The notes: generated by a model not told the origin, from the letters alone. A stretch of 64,000 bases of DNA from Siphonodentalium dalli (GCA_032622095.1 CP136065.1:151101577-151165576); one strand, 5' to 3'. Numbered from the stretch's first letter, positions 1 through 13,382 are shown. Program-made: numbers and translations.

Positions 1-39
1 AAAATCATCGAAAATCCTTCATATTCACATCAGTGGTCG

Positions 40-355
40 TTATTGTCATGACAACTCCAATTACTCCACCCATGCTTACAGTTGAGATGGGGATGGGAAT
101 ACCGAGGCGAAGTTACTAACTTACTACTTTCCCTCCGTGAAACAGCTTCCCATTTACAAGATGGTGGCTAAAATGGCGACCGAAATTTGAAAACACGTCG
201 ATATACCTTTAATTTCTTACAATGCATGGGAGTTATTGTTGCATAAATTCCACCCATATTCACATGTAGATAGGGAACGTTGATACGAACTATTCGTTTT
301 GAGTTGGGCAATTGATACTCACGCCAATATGGCGGCCAAACTGGTGGCCATAAAT
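40..355. repeat. Two diverged tandem units, ~185 bp period
   Basis: Two copies of a loosely conserved unit (about 40-185 and 230-350) share the order 'tattgt...cca-ccca...agat-ggga-g...aatggcg(g/a)cc'. They resemble the much better conserved ~160-bp array at 41.1-42.9 kb, which also contains a 'gtagatgggaac' block followed by a 'atggc(c/g)gcc' block. I see no coding potential. The family link is an impression from shared short blocks, not an alignment. Confidence 0.3.
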
Positions 356-966
356 TTAAAAGTCGTAAAAATGTTCACATTATAATAATAATAGTCACAG
401 TATCAATATGCATAGACGAAATCACAATTTATCGATTCCTATTCAAAACGTACTTAAGACACATATCGCAGCTGTTGGAATCTTGGGAGGACTAAAACCC
501 TTAATGAATAATCGCGATGTGGTATTTAGAAATCCATTTTCCAGTAAGCTCCGATAATTTCCATAACCGTAGGTGCACCGAATAGTCATATTATGACTTG
601 CAGGATTACGAACAACTACCTGGGTTTATTCTGATTTGTCGAATTTATAAGTATTTGGACCAGCTTCAATCACTTGGGCGGATTAATGCATCTGATTCGC
701 ACCAACACATACTTCTACACTTCCTGGGAGAAGGGTCCCACTAATCAGAACGTTTCAAACAATACAAGTGCCGTGTCCTGCTCATGGTTTTGCTAAACAA
801 AACGCGGAATAATGATCCTTATCAGTGGCAATTAGCCTCATTCATGGTACACGTAGCACATGGTATAATTCGCCTGCTACATGTGGGAATTGAGCGCCAT
901 CTTTCGGGATGAACTAGAATTATATCACATAAAGTCGATGAGTATACTAATTTGAGAAGGTTCTCT

Positions 967-1215
967 TTAGCTACGTCTTTCTGAACATTGGTGACCTGAT
1001 TGGGATAACAACATGTACACCTGGCGATTGTCAGCTAGCCACTTGTCGATCGTAAACTCAGCGAACGAATTGATGACGTATCTGAACAACTTATGTAGAT
1101 GTATATGGTTTCGAGGGTTGCTAGCTTTCCCGTTGACGGATGCTTCTCTGCTAAGGTCGTAGACCATATTGTACCCACACTTCTTGACCATGATCCAAAG
1201 CAGTCTTTGTAACAT
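967..1215 (-). pseudogene. Decayed unknown coding sequence in left arm of inverted repeat
   Basis: This is the minus-strand counterpart of 2088-2291. The peptide shares 'GYNMVY', 'EASV' and 'NGKASN' blocks with the right-arm copy and runs on further ('FAEFTIDKWLADN'). An in-frame TGA lies just upstream, after the 'LLGALRRDDC' block, so the copy is broken. The family is unknown. Apparent coding homology between the two arms is the only evidence for a real gene. Confidence 0.3.
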
Positions 1216-2087
1216 TCAGCAGTCGTCTCGTCGAAGAGCTCCCAGCAGATAAGAGCAACACAATCTGTGCTAGTTTGTGGGCATGCGTCATGATAGTGGA
1301 AATGAGATAGGACCATGATCTGCACCGCCCCTATATCAGCAGTATGTTTCAGATACAGACATGATCTTATGTGTGGCGTTGCTTTCTTTATGTGCTAATG
1401 TGCTATGCCCACATCCGTTCGGAAGCATGTCTAAATCAACTTTATCAGCTGTGTTCCTATGGATAATATAATAAATGACATAAGCACAAGGATATCATGT
1501 TCAATGCAAAGAACATCTAGATGAATATTCCGTTGGTGAGATCTAAAACAATCACTTCAACACACGTCAGGTACACCACCATTCCGACCAATGGTGCCTG
1601 AGACATAACAACAATCTTCTAAAGCTATCCGGTGAAATATTAATGGCACATATCAAGTTCGACCTTTGAAGAATTTCACACAACGTTCACAGCCATAAAT
1701 GATTGAAATAAACACAGTGGAAATGCACCACATGTGTTGCCATTATCTTGAATCATACCGCCCACTTACTGATAGTAACACCGCGCGAGAATGACAACGC
1801 ATACCTTCAGTATTTGTATGACACAATATCAACAAACTATCAAAGACATCGTTTTTTTTAGACTGTCGTCTTTGGGAATATTAGAATAGTATGCAGAGAT
1901 GTATACGCCTGATCCACTTGATTCTGAACGGCTTCGAAGCGAATGTGGTAATACAATCTTACCACACCAAAAACTCGGACACGCATGGGATTCTATATCT
2001 GAAATATACACCTAGTGCAGTGGCGGTGTAGATGGGGGCCCCATTTCATTCCCACTATCATGACGCATGTCCACAAACTAGCACCGC

Positions 2088-2644
2088 GTGTATTTTCTTC
2101 TGTTGGGAGCTCTTCGGAAAGACGACTGTTGGACGTCACAAATATCGCATATGATAACGATCAATGAGCGTGGGTACAGTATGGTTTTCTATGGTATAAC
2201 AGAGGCATCCGTCCAAGGGAATGGGAAAACTAGCAACATTCAAAACACTGTCGAAGTTGTCCAGGCGCCAATGCGTTCGCTGAGTTTGTGAATTGACTAA
2301 CCGTTTACCGAGAAGTGGCTACATAACTGGGAAGATCACCAGACTTACACGTGGTTAGCCCCATGAGGTATGAGAAATGAGTAGATAGAGATGATATTCT
2401 GAAAGCAAGTATACTCATCAACTGTATGCCTTTCTTGTTCAAGATGACACACAAATCCCATATTCAGCGGATGCATTATAATATATGTTACCTTAGGGAA
2501 GCTCACGAAAATAACGAATCCGCCGCTTTCTGGAGCAAAATCGTGAGCCAACAGCGGAAAATGGATTGCTTCAAACGTCTGATTAAAGGGACCCTTCTCC
2601 CAGAAAGTCTTGAATACTTTGTTGGTATGATCGAGGAAGATTGA
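2088..2644 (+). pseudogene. Decayed unknown coding sequence in right arm of inverted repeat
   Basis: Two open stretches (2088-2291, 67 codons, and 2426-2644, 72 codons) correspond to the inverted copy near 700-1250. Shared peptide blocks include 'LLGALR(K/R)DDC', 'GY(S/N)MV(F/Y)' and 'EASV', so a common coding ancestor is plausible. The two arms have different frame disruptions, so neither is functional as it stands. Composition is ordinary and soluble-looking, with no membrane segment or recognisable catalytic motif. It may be the decayed coding part of a foldback or other DNA transposon. Confidence 0.3.
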
Positions 2645-3173
2645 ACAGACGAAGAGATGGAAGCTGGTTCAGATAATTAAGAATGTGGCAAATAAAAATC
2701 GGTTCTCATGTAATTGTTCTGAATCTTGCAAGTCATATATAATATGAATGTTCTTCGCACCTACAGTTACGGCCACCATCGGCGCTTACTGGAGAATGGA
2801 TTTCGAAATGCCACATCGCGATTAATTGGGGTTTTCGTCCTTCCAGAAGGCTGCTAGCTATGTTATGCAATTGAAGACGTTACTAGTATCAATTGCCAAC
2901 TTAAACGAATACTTCTGATCAATGTTCCCTACCCTGATGTAAATGTGGATAGAATAGGCGTAATAAAAACGCCGATAGTCATATACTAAAGGAATATAGG
3001 AGTGTTTTCAAATTTCGCTAGTCATTCTAGCCGACATCTCGGTTTTGGGAAATATTTCTTGGATGAGATGTATGGTAATAAAATCTTACATCCCAACATA
3101 ACGAGTTGAAGATCTTGTATATCACATGAAAAAACTAGAGCTTTGTGTCTTTTTAACAAATGAAAATCTTTAA

Positions 3174-3630
3174 AGGTACTCAATCCGATTAGACGCTCCT
3201 AATTTACTATTTCTTTGGCTTTGTGGGTAAAAAATATTTGATTCGAGTCGAGGAACCCACCCTTCAAAGCTCAGAGTGATCAGATATCGAGTTTTGAGAT
3301 GTGTTAATTTTTGGAGATGTGGGCCACTTCCACGTCTCAAACGGACAAATTACGGGTGTAAGATGGATAACCCTAAAATCAAGTGGTTATTATTAACAGT
3401 AATAACCACTTGATTTTAGAGTTATCCATCTTACACCCGCAATTTGTCCGTAATTTGTCCATTTGAGCACGTGGAAGTGGCCCACATCTCCAAAAATTAA
3501 CACATTTCAAAACTCGATATCTGATCACTCTGAGCTTTGACGGTTGGGTTCCTCGACTCGAATCAAATATTTTTTACCCCCGAAGCCAAAGAAATAGTAA
3601 TTTAGGGCTGCTTAATCGGATTGAGTACCT
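3174..3630. mobile_element. TTAA MITE, family F1 (full copy, near-perfect palindrome)
   Basis: A 457-bp element flanked on both sides by TTAA (3170-3173, 3631-3634). Its ends are AGGTACTCAATCCGATTA and the reverse complement, and almost the whole element folds on itself around about 3396. The target and AGG...CCT ends fit the piggyBac-type TTAA signature. There is no coding capacity. Other copies or pieces lie at 17524, 20336-20743, 41667-41824, 49436 and 53895. Confidence 0.9.
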
Positions 3631-4307
3631 TTAAAAGAAGCTGAAAAATGCATACTTACACGGTTTGGTTGAGCCGTTTCACAGTCGTATACGACAGTAT
3701 TGCGCGCTCTGGCTGGCGACGAAAAATATAGTCCCCCAATTTGCCTCTTTGTTTTTGTGCCTATTTTCGTTAGTAAGTTCAGCCCTCGGAGCATGAGTTG
3801 ACGCCATTTTATTCAACCTGAGTGTTTCCCGACTTACAGTTGAAATGTCTTCAAGTCGTCAGGGACTTTCCCTTCGGATTAACCACGGGTTGATTGAGGG
3901 TCGCGGCATATGTCAGACATGACATCAATGGCGTTTCTTGAAAATTTCATGCAACTTATTATCACACTGTATGATGCCTTGTAGTTGTCGCGCGATTGTT
4001 ATATATTTTTTTTCACGGTTGTGTCATTTGTCACATCCGTGCAGCGGTATGCGAGATGAATCAGTAACGTCCGGATGTTTGTGTGACAAGAGATCATTCC
4101 TATATTTAGCTAGAGTGCTCTTGATATTCTTATTGACTACACCATGCAGGCTTGTGACCCATGTTGACGAAATTAGTTCTCAGATAGTCTATTTCGGCGT
4201 CCCGCGTCTCCTTGGTACTGCACATTCTAATATATCGCAGTGCTTGGCTATATATAACCGATTCCTTAGTATGACCGTGGTGGATGCCGTTGTGATGTAA
4301 ATGAGTA

Positions 4308-4455
4308 AATTTGTCGGTCGGCTTCCGTTGTAATCCGGTTTCTAGTCGCCCGTTGTGAATTGCAACAGTCACATTCAGCTTCTTTGTTGTGAATGTAATA
4401 CAATTCACAACGGGCGACTGGAAACCGGAGTACACAGGAAGCCGACCGACAAATT
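4308..4455. repeat. Short palindromic element
   Basis: An inverted repeat with arms of ~55 bp. The outer arms read 'aatttgtcggtcggcttcc' and its complement at 4437-4455. The inner arms read 'cgcccgttgtgaatt' and its complement. It is probably a small foldback or MITE. No target-site duplication is obvious and nothing is coded. Confidence 0.75.
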
Positions 4456-4547
4456 ATACAAGAAAACTAAGATGCATGCATCAGGTCGGCCGTGAACTAT
4501 CTACCATAGAATTGTTGTAGCTATCGATTATACATTTTTAAACACCT

Positions 4548-4602
4548 GTCTGTATGTATGTATGTATGTGTGTATGCGTGAATGCATGTGTGTATGTGTT
4601 AT
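4548..4602. repeat. (TGTA)n-type microsatellite
   Basis: An imperfect TGTA/TGTG tract immediately upstream of a dispersed repeat (4690-5400). It probably forms part of that repeat's edge. Confidence 0.7.
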
Positions 4603-4689
4603 AGACTCTAACACTGCTCGAATTTGGTATTTAACGTGTCAACTTGACCTCGCTCATAGGCATGTTTCTGGACCTTGACCGATCCGACT

Positions 4690-5400
4690 AAAAATTTGTG
4701 TGTAGGACTACTTCGATCCCGGGAGCAATATGGACGGGTCCAATTTCACGTGGGACCATGTTCTCGAACGTGCTGATATAGGCATGTTTCTGGACCAATT
4801 GAACAATAGTTTGGCCAGACGCTGTATATACTGGGTACTGTCCAGATGGAGGCGATCACAAAAAAAATCCCTAACTAGCCCGAACGAAGTCGAGTACATC
4901 AGCTGGTTTAATATATATTTTGGACATTTGTCTGTCTGTTTGTCTGTTAGCTATGGCCGGGAAAACTGCCGGACAGATTTGACGAAATTTGATACCTAGG
5001 GGAAATTATTTCCAGGGAGTATTTTGGACGGGTCAAATCTTGATCCCGACCTGACTTTGACATTCAAAAAGATCAATTCAAGGTCAAATCTGGTAAAACG
5101 GAAGTATTTCAACGAAATTTGATACCTACTGTTACTTTTGTCCCAGGAGTGTTTCGGGTGGGTCAAATCATGACCCTGACCTGATCTTGACATTCAAAAT
5201 TGTCAATTCAAGGTCAAATCGGGTATAAAGCCGGGCGGATTTCGACGGGTACTTTTGTCGTGACTTTTGTCCGGGGAGTGTTTTGGACGGGTCAAATCGT
5301 GACCCCGACATGACCTTCACCTTTAAAATAGTCAATTCAAGGTTAAATCGCGCATTTCTCCGAAAATCAGAGGGGAACATCCCGGACGAAGTGGGGTCCA
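4690..5400. repeat. Dispersed repeat with ~130-bp tandem units
   Basis: About three full units and one partial unit carry 'ggacgggtcaaatc', 'gaccccgacctgacctt', 'gtcaattcaaggtcaaatc' and 'gaaatttgatacct'. A related unit lies at about 12080-12295. A block of the type 'cccggacgaagt' closes the array near 5383 and recurs in complement at 55605. No protein is encoded. The ORFs crossing the array are repeat translations. Confidence 0.75.
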
Positions 5401-6855
5401 CGAGCTACTATTATATATTTCTAGATTTAGTTACAAACTAAATACCTGTATATTGTACAAAGAAATGTTTGACAAATATATCTGTATCAATATTACCATA
5501 CGGGTCATTAAAATAGATACGACGAAACAAATTTTGAAGGGTGCATGTATCAGGTAAATTTTTATATTTCAAATGATGACAGGAATGCAGAAAGTTGAAG
5601 TACCTACGTAATACTGGCTATCCGCATGAAGAGATATACATGTATATAAAAACCAGATGAGGGATATGTCTGTACAGTTGCTAAACAATTCAGTCATGCA
5701 AAAGAGGATCAAAGAGTAAGATACCAAATTGCTGCCTGTGGTAATGTTTTTTAACGAAATTCGGGGAAATTAGATTACTCTCACCCTGGTTATCCAGAAG
5801 ATAATTGTGGAATCTGATGACGATCGGACAAGGGGTCTCGTCTGTAGGATCAACCAAATTATTTAGCCATAAAAATAGTAAAATTGAAGATCACCGCTGG
5901 CAGTGATGTCTTCACAAGGACAGTTTGAGAACAAAATATGGCTCACATCTAGCGGTGACCCAAAATATCCACATAAGAAAAAGTTCTCCAATAAAAGCTG
6001 GCTGCAGGGTGCGCCAATTGATTCAAATTCGAAATTTAGCAGGGTGTACTGCTTGTGGCCATGTTTTCCCCGCAAATTTGATAGACTGATGGACAAAACC
6101 ACTGAATCCGTTGAATCAATATACATGTATACATGGATTAATTTATATGCATTGTTATACACAGTACTGGTATATAAAGGTACTGAAAATAACTATATTA
6201 CTAGTATACACAAAATAAACCATATATCATGGCTATGGGTTCTAATATCCGAACATGACAGCTGAGAACTTGGTGTGAATTAAAGAGTGGTGGTTTCTCA
6301 AGCATATCTAACCCTCCACGTTAGAAACATGCCATTAAATGTCATAAGTATAATCTAGCTTGAGGACAGAAGTGATCCATAAAACCCCCTTAATTCAACC
6401 AGGTCCTCGCGCGATGTATGATCGATCACATGATGATCTAGGGGGATTAGAATTGATGTATAAAAACAGCACTGCATGTAAATATAAAATAAAATAGTGC
6501 TACATCTTATTACAGATTATTGCCATATATAATCAGTGATTATACAGACAGTCTGACAAAATAAAGTTTCAGTGACACTCTATCCGAAGAGGGGAATAAT
6601 TTCATCTGTTACAGTCAATGGGGCAATTATGAATCTGGAAAGGTGAAATTTCTATGTAATACTAGATATCGACATGACGCGATAAAATATAACGTAAATG
6701 CAATATGGCCGCTGGCGACCATTTTTTCCTATGAAATTAAAAAAATATTTGATAGCTCTCATCTGATAGATCAATATCAAGATAAATATGAAGTTTGGTG
6801 ATGATCGGATGAGTGAAGTGGACTGTGGTCTGTGCTAAACGGTTTAGTAATGCTT

Positions 6856-7160
6856 AAAAAGATTCTTACCTTAATATTTTTATGTTCACTTTATAAACTT
6901 CACTGAGTCATCTTTGTCATGTATTGAGTTTGATATCTTTTGTTAACAGTTTATAAATCATGTATGTCTCATGTTTGTTATTTTAATTTATGTGTTTATT
7001 ATCATTAAATAAAGTTGCATTCCTTAAAAAGATTCTTACCTCAATGTTTTTATGTTCACTTTATAAACTCCACTGAGTCATCTTTGTCATGTATTTAATT
7101 TGATATCTTTTGTTAACAGTTTATAAATTATGTATGTCTCGTGTTCGTTATTATATTATA
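6856..7160. repeat. Tandem duplication, ~170 bp x 2
   Basis: The segment beginning 'aaaaagattcttacct' at about 6857 is repeated from about 7026 at ~95% identity by eye. An AATAAA lies at the end of unit 1 ('cattaaataaagttgc'). This may be a duplicated 3' UTR or transposon tail. No associated coding exon was found. Confidence 0.8.
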
Positions 7161-8607
7161 TACACTTTATAGTGTGTTTTCAGAACGAAAACAAATTGAA
7201 TAAAATTAACAAATTTGTAAATTTAAAAACAATTCAAACGTTGTTGTATTCCATGTCCCAGCCCGGACATATACACCAAATTTCAATAATATTCATTGAG
7301 AAACAACGGACCAAACGCTATATAACACCCGTATACATCTTTTATTCCGTATCGGACTCGGGTACATGTTATAGTAGGTACCGAATTGACACACGTCGAC
7401 TGGGCGAGTTGGCCCTGGGGCGATTAGGCCGATTCCGGCACATTCTAGAATTTACCGTATGTATCCGTTTACGCGTAGTTTACTTTAGAAAGTTCCGCAA
7501 TTAATACCGTAACTAGAGCGACCTTATTTGACAGAGAATGCCTCTGTTATTGATTATCAAGTTGCTGTACATTAAAAACGACAAATTCACATGCTCGTTC
7601 AAGCGCAGTTAGTCTATTTTCCCCATGTTAAAGGACATCTACAAATACTAAATAACGCTAACCTACTGCCGAATGTTTGACACGACAACTGTTAACATAT
7701 TTGGGCTGAATTCATCTGACGCGGTATTATTCCTCAAAATAAACAACAAAACCATCGTTACTTGGAAATGTAGTTTGGGCTAACATTTACATAAATCCTC
7801 CAGATCAATTATCCGACACACACGTCAGATGAAAAAGTCACATGAAGTAACCGGCCAAATTGGCCGAAATAACCCGATATATTGGTCAGCACTTATGGGA
7901 ATATTGTCGAGCAGAATGACAATTCAAATATGAGCCAGTATGAGCGAAAGTTTTATTTGAGTCAGTTACATTTGGAGCAGAAAGATGGGGTCGAAGTGAT
8001 ACCTGTACAATATAATTATATAGTCAATAATAATGGTGAAGACTAAATGTTGTATACTTGGATGGCACATATATTTAGTGACATGTAAATAGATAGTGGA
8101 ACAGGATTTAGCAGTTTTAAATATGTGGCAACAACATTTGTATGTACAACAAGACATAACTTGTGATATTTATATAGTCGATTGTTGAGACAAAAATCAC
8201 AACATAACTTGCCATGCAACAAATCAGTTAGTGCGAACTGGTGGCAACACGTCCGTCTTTTGGTACACTGGATAGCTGAATGCCTACTTTGTTAGAATAT
8301 CTTTTATTTAGGAAATTCCCATTGGGACAAATTTGGTAAATTTGAGTTTCCATATGGCAACGATGGCCAATCATGGGTTATTTGGAGATTTTACATTAAA
8401 TTATTCTTATAATGGACAATTCAACAACTACCTCAACGTTTGCACTGGTTTATGAAGAACCAGTAGGGTCCACATTTCCATATGTGTGGTTGGAAGGCTT
8501 GGAAGGTCAAGGCCACACTCAAGAACATTTAAGAAAATCCCACCAGACAACAAATAGTTTTCTCAGATTTAATCTTGAAACAATTAGGAAATAAATATTT
8601 CTTTTGA

Positions 8608-8638
8608 GAAACCATTTTCTTATTAAGAAAATGGTTTC
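8608..8638. repeat. Perfect short hairpin
   Basis: Arms GAAACCATTTTCTT and its complement are separated by 3 nt, and the pairing extends imperfectly outward. The surroundings are AT-rich and noncoding, so this could be an accidental or MITE-derived hairpin. Confidence 0.6.
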
Positions 8639-10576
8639 AAAAATGAAAGATATCTTTCTTGTTTATTTTTTCTTGTTTCAAGATTTTTTTTTCTAAGCTA
8701 AGAAATTTGTTCTTTAAATATAAGAAACGTTTTCGACATATGAAAATGTCTAGAAAAAATATATAACATCAATTTTGAGAAAAAAAATGTAATTAAATTT
8801 GAATTGGATCGGCTAAGCTGTTGGGTTATTTTATTTTTAAATAACCTGTAATATTTAGGCCTTAAGTTTGACCGCTTAATGTTGTAGTAGATATGTAGTC
8901 TCCGATAGATTTTCGAGCCTGTATAATAGTCACCGTGTTTCCTGTTTGGACAGACTTAATTATCCAGTTTTTGTGTCAATATAAACGGGTGTTAAACTTA
9001 CTTCCTCGTTGCTTTCAGGATAATTTGTAACAGAATGAGCATCAATTGAAGCGGCCGTATTCTCTTCTTCATCTTTTCAATATTGCTTATCGAGAACGGA
9101 AATCCAGATATTTAAGAATGTCCATGTTGAATTCCGAATTAAATTCTGATTTGTAAACGACAGGCAAAATATTTGTAACCACCAAGACACAATTTCCTTT
9201 TGTACCTTGTAGCATAATTTTATTTTTATCCGAATGAGTTGAACAGCCACTCGCCGGACTTTGGTTTTCGCATGTTCATTTTCAATACCCGTAACTAAAT
9301 TCCTGTCTTCATCACTTCCACATCTCGATATTGAACCAAATTTATCGATATATTGTTTACTGTTCCAATATTTGTCCGTAATACATATTTTATCACATTC
9401 AATACGGCTTGTATTCCGAGTACTAGTGTTATGTAGTCGCATTTGTTCTCAATTCAATCTTCTCAAAAATGTCCATCATTCCGTCTGTTTTCCTCAATAT
9501 AGTCACTCGCTCATTACCACCGAGTATTATTGAATTTTTTCCGCGTTTCCTGGCATTAGCGGGAAAATTATGTATTCACAGTTCGGGCATATAACATTGT
9601 CGTACAAAACGACGTATTTTATCGCACCGGGTTATAGATGCGTAACCTTAAACCAAAAATTTGGTAAAAACATAATCATGTTTGATCACGAGATCTTTCA
9701 CTCGTATCTATCACTACACCATACCGCATGATAGTTCAGATAAGAAAGCTATACAGTGATATTGCGGAGTACTTAGACGAAAATAAAACATAATTATAAA
9801 GTACAAGTATTTTTGGCAGTATTGCTATTTATTATAGTTAGCGAACGGGGATAATTTGAAGAGCAGAATAATGGGAACTATATCTTTGGCCGGGGGATGC
9901 GCGCAGTTATACTGCGTTAAACATTCTTTCCAATAATGTATTTGCTGAGGACAGTCGCTTGTGTTGACAACCCTACCTCCCTCCATGTTTTTGTTTTGTT
10001 TTGGGACATACGCGTTCGATTGTCGTCTCCCCCTTTTGGCTTACATCTGTATAGGCGGTTATTGTGCCTCAAAAATTGTCACCCACTTGTTTGTATTGGT
10101 TACTACTACCTTTATTGTATCGGCTTCCTGTAAATAATTATGATTTTCTGAACAGGTAGCTATAAACGCATTCCAGTTGTTGTCTTTCACGACATGTAAC
10201 CCTGTGGGATAAAGAGTTGTTTTATTATAGGCGGAGCCTATTTCGAATTGTAGCCAATGAGAATGAGATTTGTGGTAATTGTTCAGACCGCTAGAGCGGA
10301 AAATTCGCCATTCTAGCCGGGTAACTTTAGCGGGTCACATTAATTTTCCAAATTTTTTTATAAAAATGTTCGTTCAAATGAAATAAATTATCAATGCTGT
10401 GTCCAGCTATATAGCGTTCTTCATTCTGTAAAATAACGCAGCTGAAAGATGACAAATTATTCACAATGTTCAGAATATTGATACATCTATAATTATGAGT
10501 AGATTTCAATAAGGGTGCGGTCCGAACACCCGAGCTGCACATACGAGTGGGCTTCGGATTTTAGGTTTCCAGTCCC

Positions 10577-10702
10577 TATAAAAGGGGGTGCATGGTTTTT
10601 CCTGACCGGCTGTGCAGACTTTCTAGGATGTATTTACATTGTGTATGTAAATTAGTATAGCATGTACCCACATATAACTTGTAAAATATGTTACGCAATA
10701 AA
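10577..10702 (+). promoter_or_regulatory. TATA box followed by AATAAA (possible solo LTR)
   Basis: TATAAAAG at 10577-10584 is a strong TATA box. An AATAAA (10697-10702) follows ~115 bp later with TG-rich sequence beyond. TATA and polyadenylation signal this close together is typical of an LTR (U3-R). However, I could not fix TG...CA ends, a target-site duplication, a primer-binding site or internal retroviral-type ORFs, and no host exon starts here. Confidence 0.25.
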
Positions 10703-11107
10703 CGCCGTCTGTGACCACAGCTAGCGCGGCTCAGTTGCAAATGAGTGTTTGTTTGATATATGAGATAATTGCGAATACTCGTATATATCGTCGATGACTG
10801 TGTGTTTGCGATAAGTCTCGTCGCCGATTAGTCCCCAGAGACGGGTGATCCTTGTCTTTTACGGAAAGCAGATTGAATAACTCACCCGCGCACATTGTTT
10901 GTATTATCGGGTTCCAATAATTTCACTCGTTTCCATCGTGACAAACCTATAAAGCTGCATGCACTTTCAGAGTGGACTATTAGGTGCACACATCTATTTA
11001 CCGGCACAATGATTAAATTATCTACGTGAAAACAATACCACAGAAAGAATACTTCACAAACTTTTGATTCACTCTTTTATACCTTTTATATATAGGCTGT
11101 ATAATAA

Positions 11108-13382
11108 AGGATTACACCGGTGTAATTTTTTTCTCTCAGACAATATCGATGCCCGCTAATCCACTGAGCACATTGCCCGCTAATCCACTGAGCACGTTGC
11201 CGAAGGACTCCTTCGTGTGACGTCACATGAAGGACTATTAGCAATCGTTAATCATCATGCATGTGACGTCACATGCGGGACTACTAGCGACGCACAGTGT
11301 CAAACCTGAAAGGCTGCATTGTCGCAATTGGCGTTTATCTACTGATTGTTTATACAGAAACTCCTGCACCATCGGAGCTGAAAAATTGATCATGGGAATC
11401 TTATATATTAGATAGACCTGCCCCGTTGACATCAGATGTCTTAGAAAGGCACTATAATAATTAATTAAAATAAATAGTTAATCATATACGCAAAATTGTT
11501 GCAATCTGGACCGTGAAAATTGTAACACGTGGATAAGTTGACCCATAGAGTATAATGCGATAGATGCCGTTGACCTAAGATGACTTAAAGGGGCCAATAT
11601 CTACTATATATTTTGAGAACTACGTGTATAAATAAATATATATATATATATACTTTATAGAATCGAAAACGGATGCACCGATTGAGACCAAACTTCCTGT
11701 CTAAGGTTAAAAAAAACACGGGACGCGTCGTCGTGGCGTTTTGAAGAAGCTCCGAGCACCCGTTCTCCACCCCAGTCACAAAAATGACCGTCCTTGGCAC
11801 TGTGGAGTTAATCGCGTTCGTATCCGCAGTGTCGTTGATAAAGAGCGTATGCGTGTAGTGTGATTCTTACGTCTGGGTCCGGACGTGGGCGTGACTGTAT
11901 CCAGATATGGGCGTGTTGTGTGATTCTTACATACTTATAGGGGTTCCTAGGAACGGGGGAGATTTTCATCGGGTCACTTTTTCCGCCCGAGGTGATCTTC
12001 ACCTTGAAATGGGTACCCACAAATGATATATATGTGTGTGTCCTTGATAGACTCGAACCGATTGAGCTCAAAATTGCTACCTATGGATACTTTTGTACGG
12101 GAAGTGTCATGGACGGGTTAAATTTTTGAATTTTTGATTGTGAAATATACTCAACAATCAACCAACAGACTAGTGGTCTGTGTCCCATGTTCACATGGGT
12201 TAAAGTGTGACCCCGACCTGACCTTGACCTTGAAAATGATCAATTCAAGGTCAAATCGGGTAAAACCTCGCGGATTTCGACGAAATTTTACACCTAGGTG
12301 CAGCATACGTGTCTCGGAAGCTGTTGCAATTGCTTTTTATAACAAAGCCATGAGACGAACCACGCCAATGGCGGGCTAACCTGCTAGTGACTAATAAAGA
12401 GTGTTCCTTGTGTAGAAAAATTAGTACAGATGGATTATAATAATGAGAATAAAGCACTACTTACTTGCCTTTGACTTCCGATTATTTAAAAAGGGGATAA
12501 TAAATTATATTATCAATAAAGAGCGTTTATTATAATTCTAAAAGATATGTGGGAAATTGGTGGTAAAACCATTGCATGATATGAAGAGTTTTAGTCAGAG
12601 GCATGTCGCGTCGTGTTTATACAGGTCGTATAAATGGAATCATGAGTGAGGTGTTAGACTGTTATTTAAAAACCAGACACCAAAGACATATATTCTGGAA
12701 TGATAATAAACGCTTTTTACATGATCATATAATCTATTAGTCCCAATTTAAGTCATCTGAGGTCAAAGGTAAGTAAGTAATGTTATTCCCCGTTCAGCCA
12801 TTATTCATGGATGGAACATGAGAAGACGTGCCTATCCCATGCCATTCCCCTGGCCAGGAGACCCATCTGTAACAATTTTCATATACAAGGAACACTCTTT
12901 ATTGTTCATATATGCCCTTTAAGTCGTCCGAGGTCAACGGCATCTATCTCATGACACTCTAATGGTGGTCAAGTTATCAACGTGTTTCAATTTTTACCGA
13001 CCAGATTTCAGCAATTTTGTGTACATAATTAAATAGTTAATTTAATTAATTATTAGTGCCCTTTTAAGGCATCTTATGTCAACAGGGCCTCTCTGATAAG
13101 ATTCCTGTGGCCAAATTACTCATATTTGCACATTTTCAGCTCCAATGGTCCAGCCGTTTCTGTATAAATAATCAGTAGATAAAAGCCAATTGGGACAGTC
13201 TTTTTTGGTTTGACACTGTGAAGGAAGATTAACGATTCAGACTGCATAATCCATAATGTAATATCGCATGAATCGACATAACTTCAGTTACGGACGGCCT
13301 ATCACAAAAATCTTTCCGGCAACGTGCTCAGTGAATTAGCGGGCATCGATAGTGACTAAGAAAACTACACCGGTGTAATCCT
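11108..13382. mobile_element. Foldback element with ~490-bp inverted arms
   Basis: The ends carry AGGATTACACCGGTGTA and its complement, next to ATAA on the left and TTAA on the right. The arms (about 11108-11600 and 12895-13382) share a block near 'cactgagcac(a/g)ttgcc', the 'ttaattaatt' linker and 'gttgacctaagatgact'. The interior includes copies of the 15-mer family (12515-12532, ~12706, ~12884) and one unit of the 'gacctgaccttgacc' repeat. No transposase is coded. The inner sequence is shared with the large foldback at 44985-49435. Confidence 0.7.
12080..12295. repeat. Unit of the 4.7-5.4 kb dispersed repeat
   Basis: The blocks 'gaccccgacctgacctt', 'caattcaaggtcaaatcggg' and 'atttcgacgaaattt' match the array at 4985-5370. 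The unit lies inside the foldback element at 11108-13382. Confidence 0.65.

Larger units (their letters stand above)
480..2870. repeat. Large inverted repeat, arms ~850 bp
   Basis: The left arm (about 480-1330) is matched in reverse complement by the right arm (about 2035-2870), with a ~700-bp unique centre. Anchor matches include 'gggacccttctccca' near 2590 with its complement near 730, 'gcttactgga(a/g)aatggattt' near 2790 with its complement near 535, and 'ctatcatgacgcatg' near 2055 with its complement near 1290. Divergence is substantial, so the duplication is old. Both arms contain coding-like stretches that align to each other (967-1215 minus; 2088-2291 and 2426-2644 plus) but carry stops and shifts. 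No protein family was recognised. Confidence 0.7.

Noticed and set aside
9077-9442. 121-codon minus-strand ORF with 'AKTKVRRVAVQL', considered as an ICL3 exon of the GPCR
   Set aside because: No convincing splice acceptor in the phase required by exon 2, and no TM6 sequence follows; resemblance is limited to a few basic residues.
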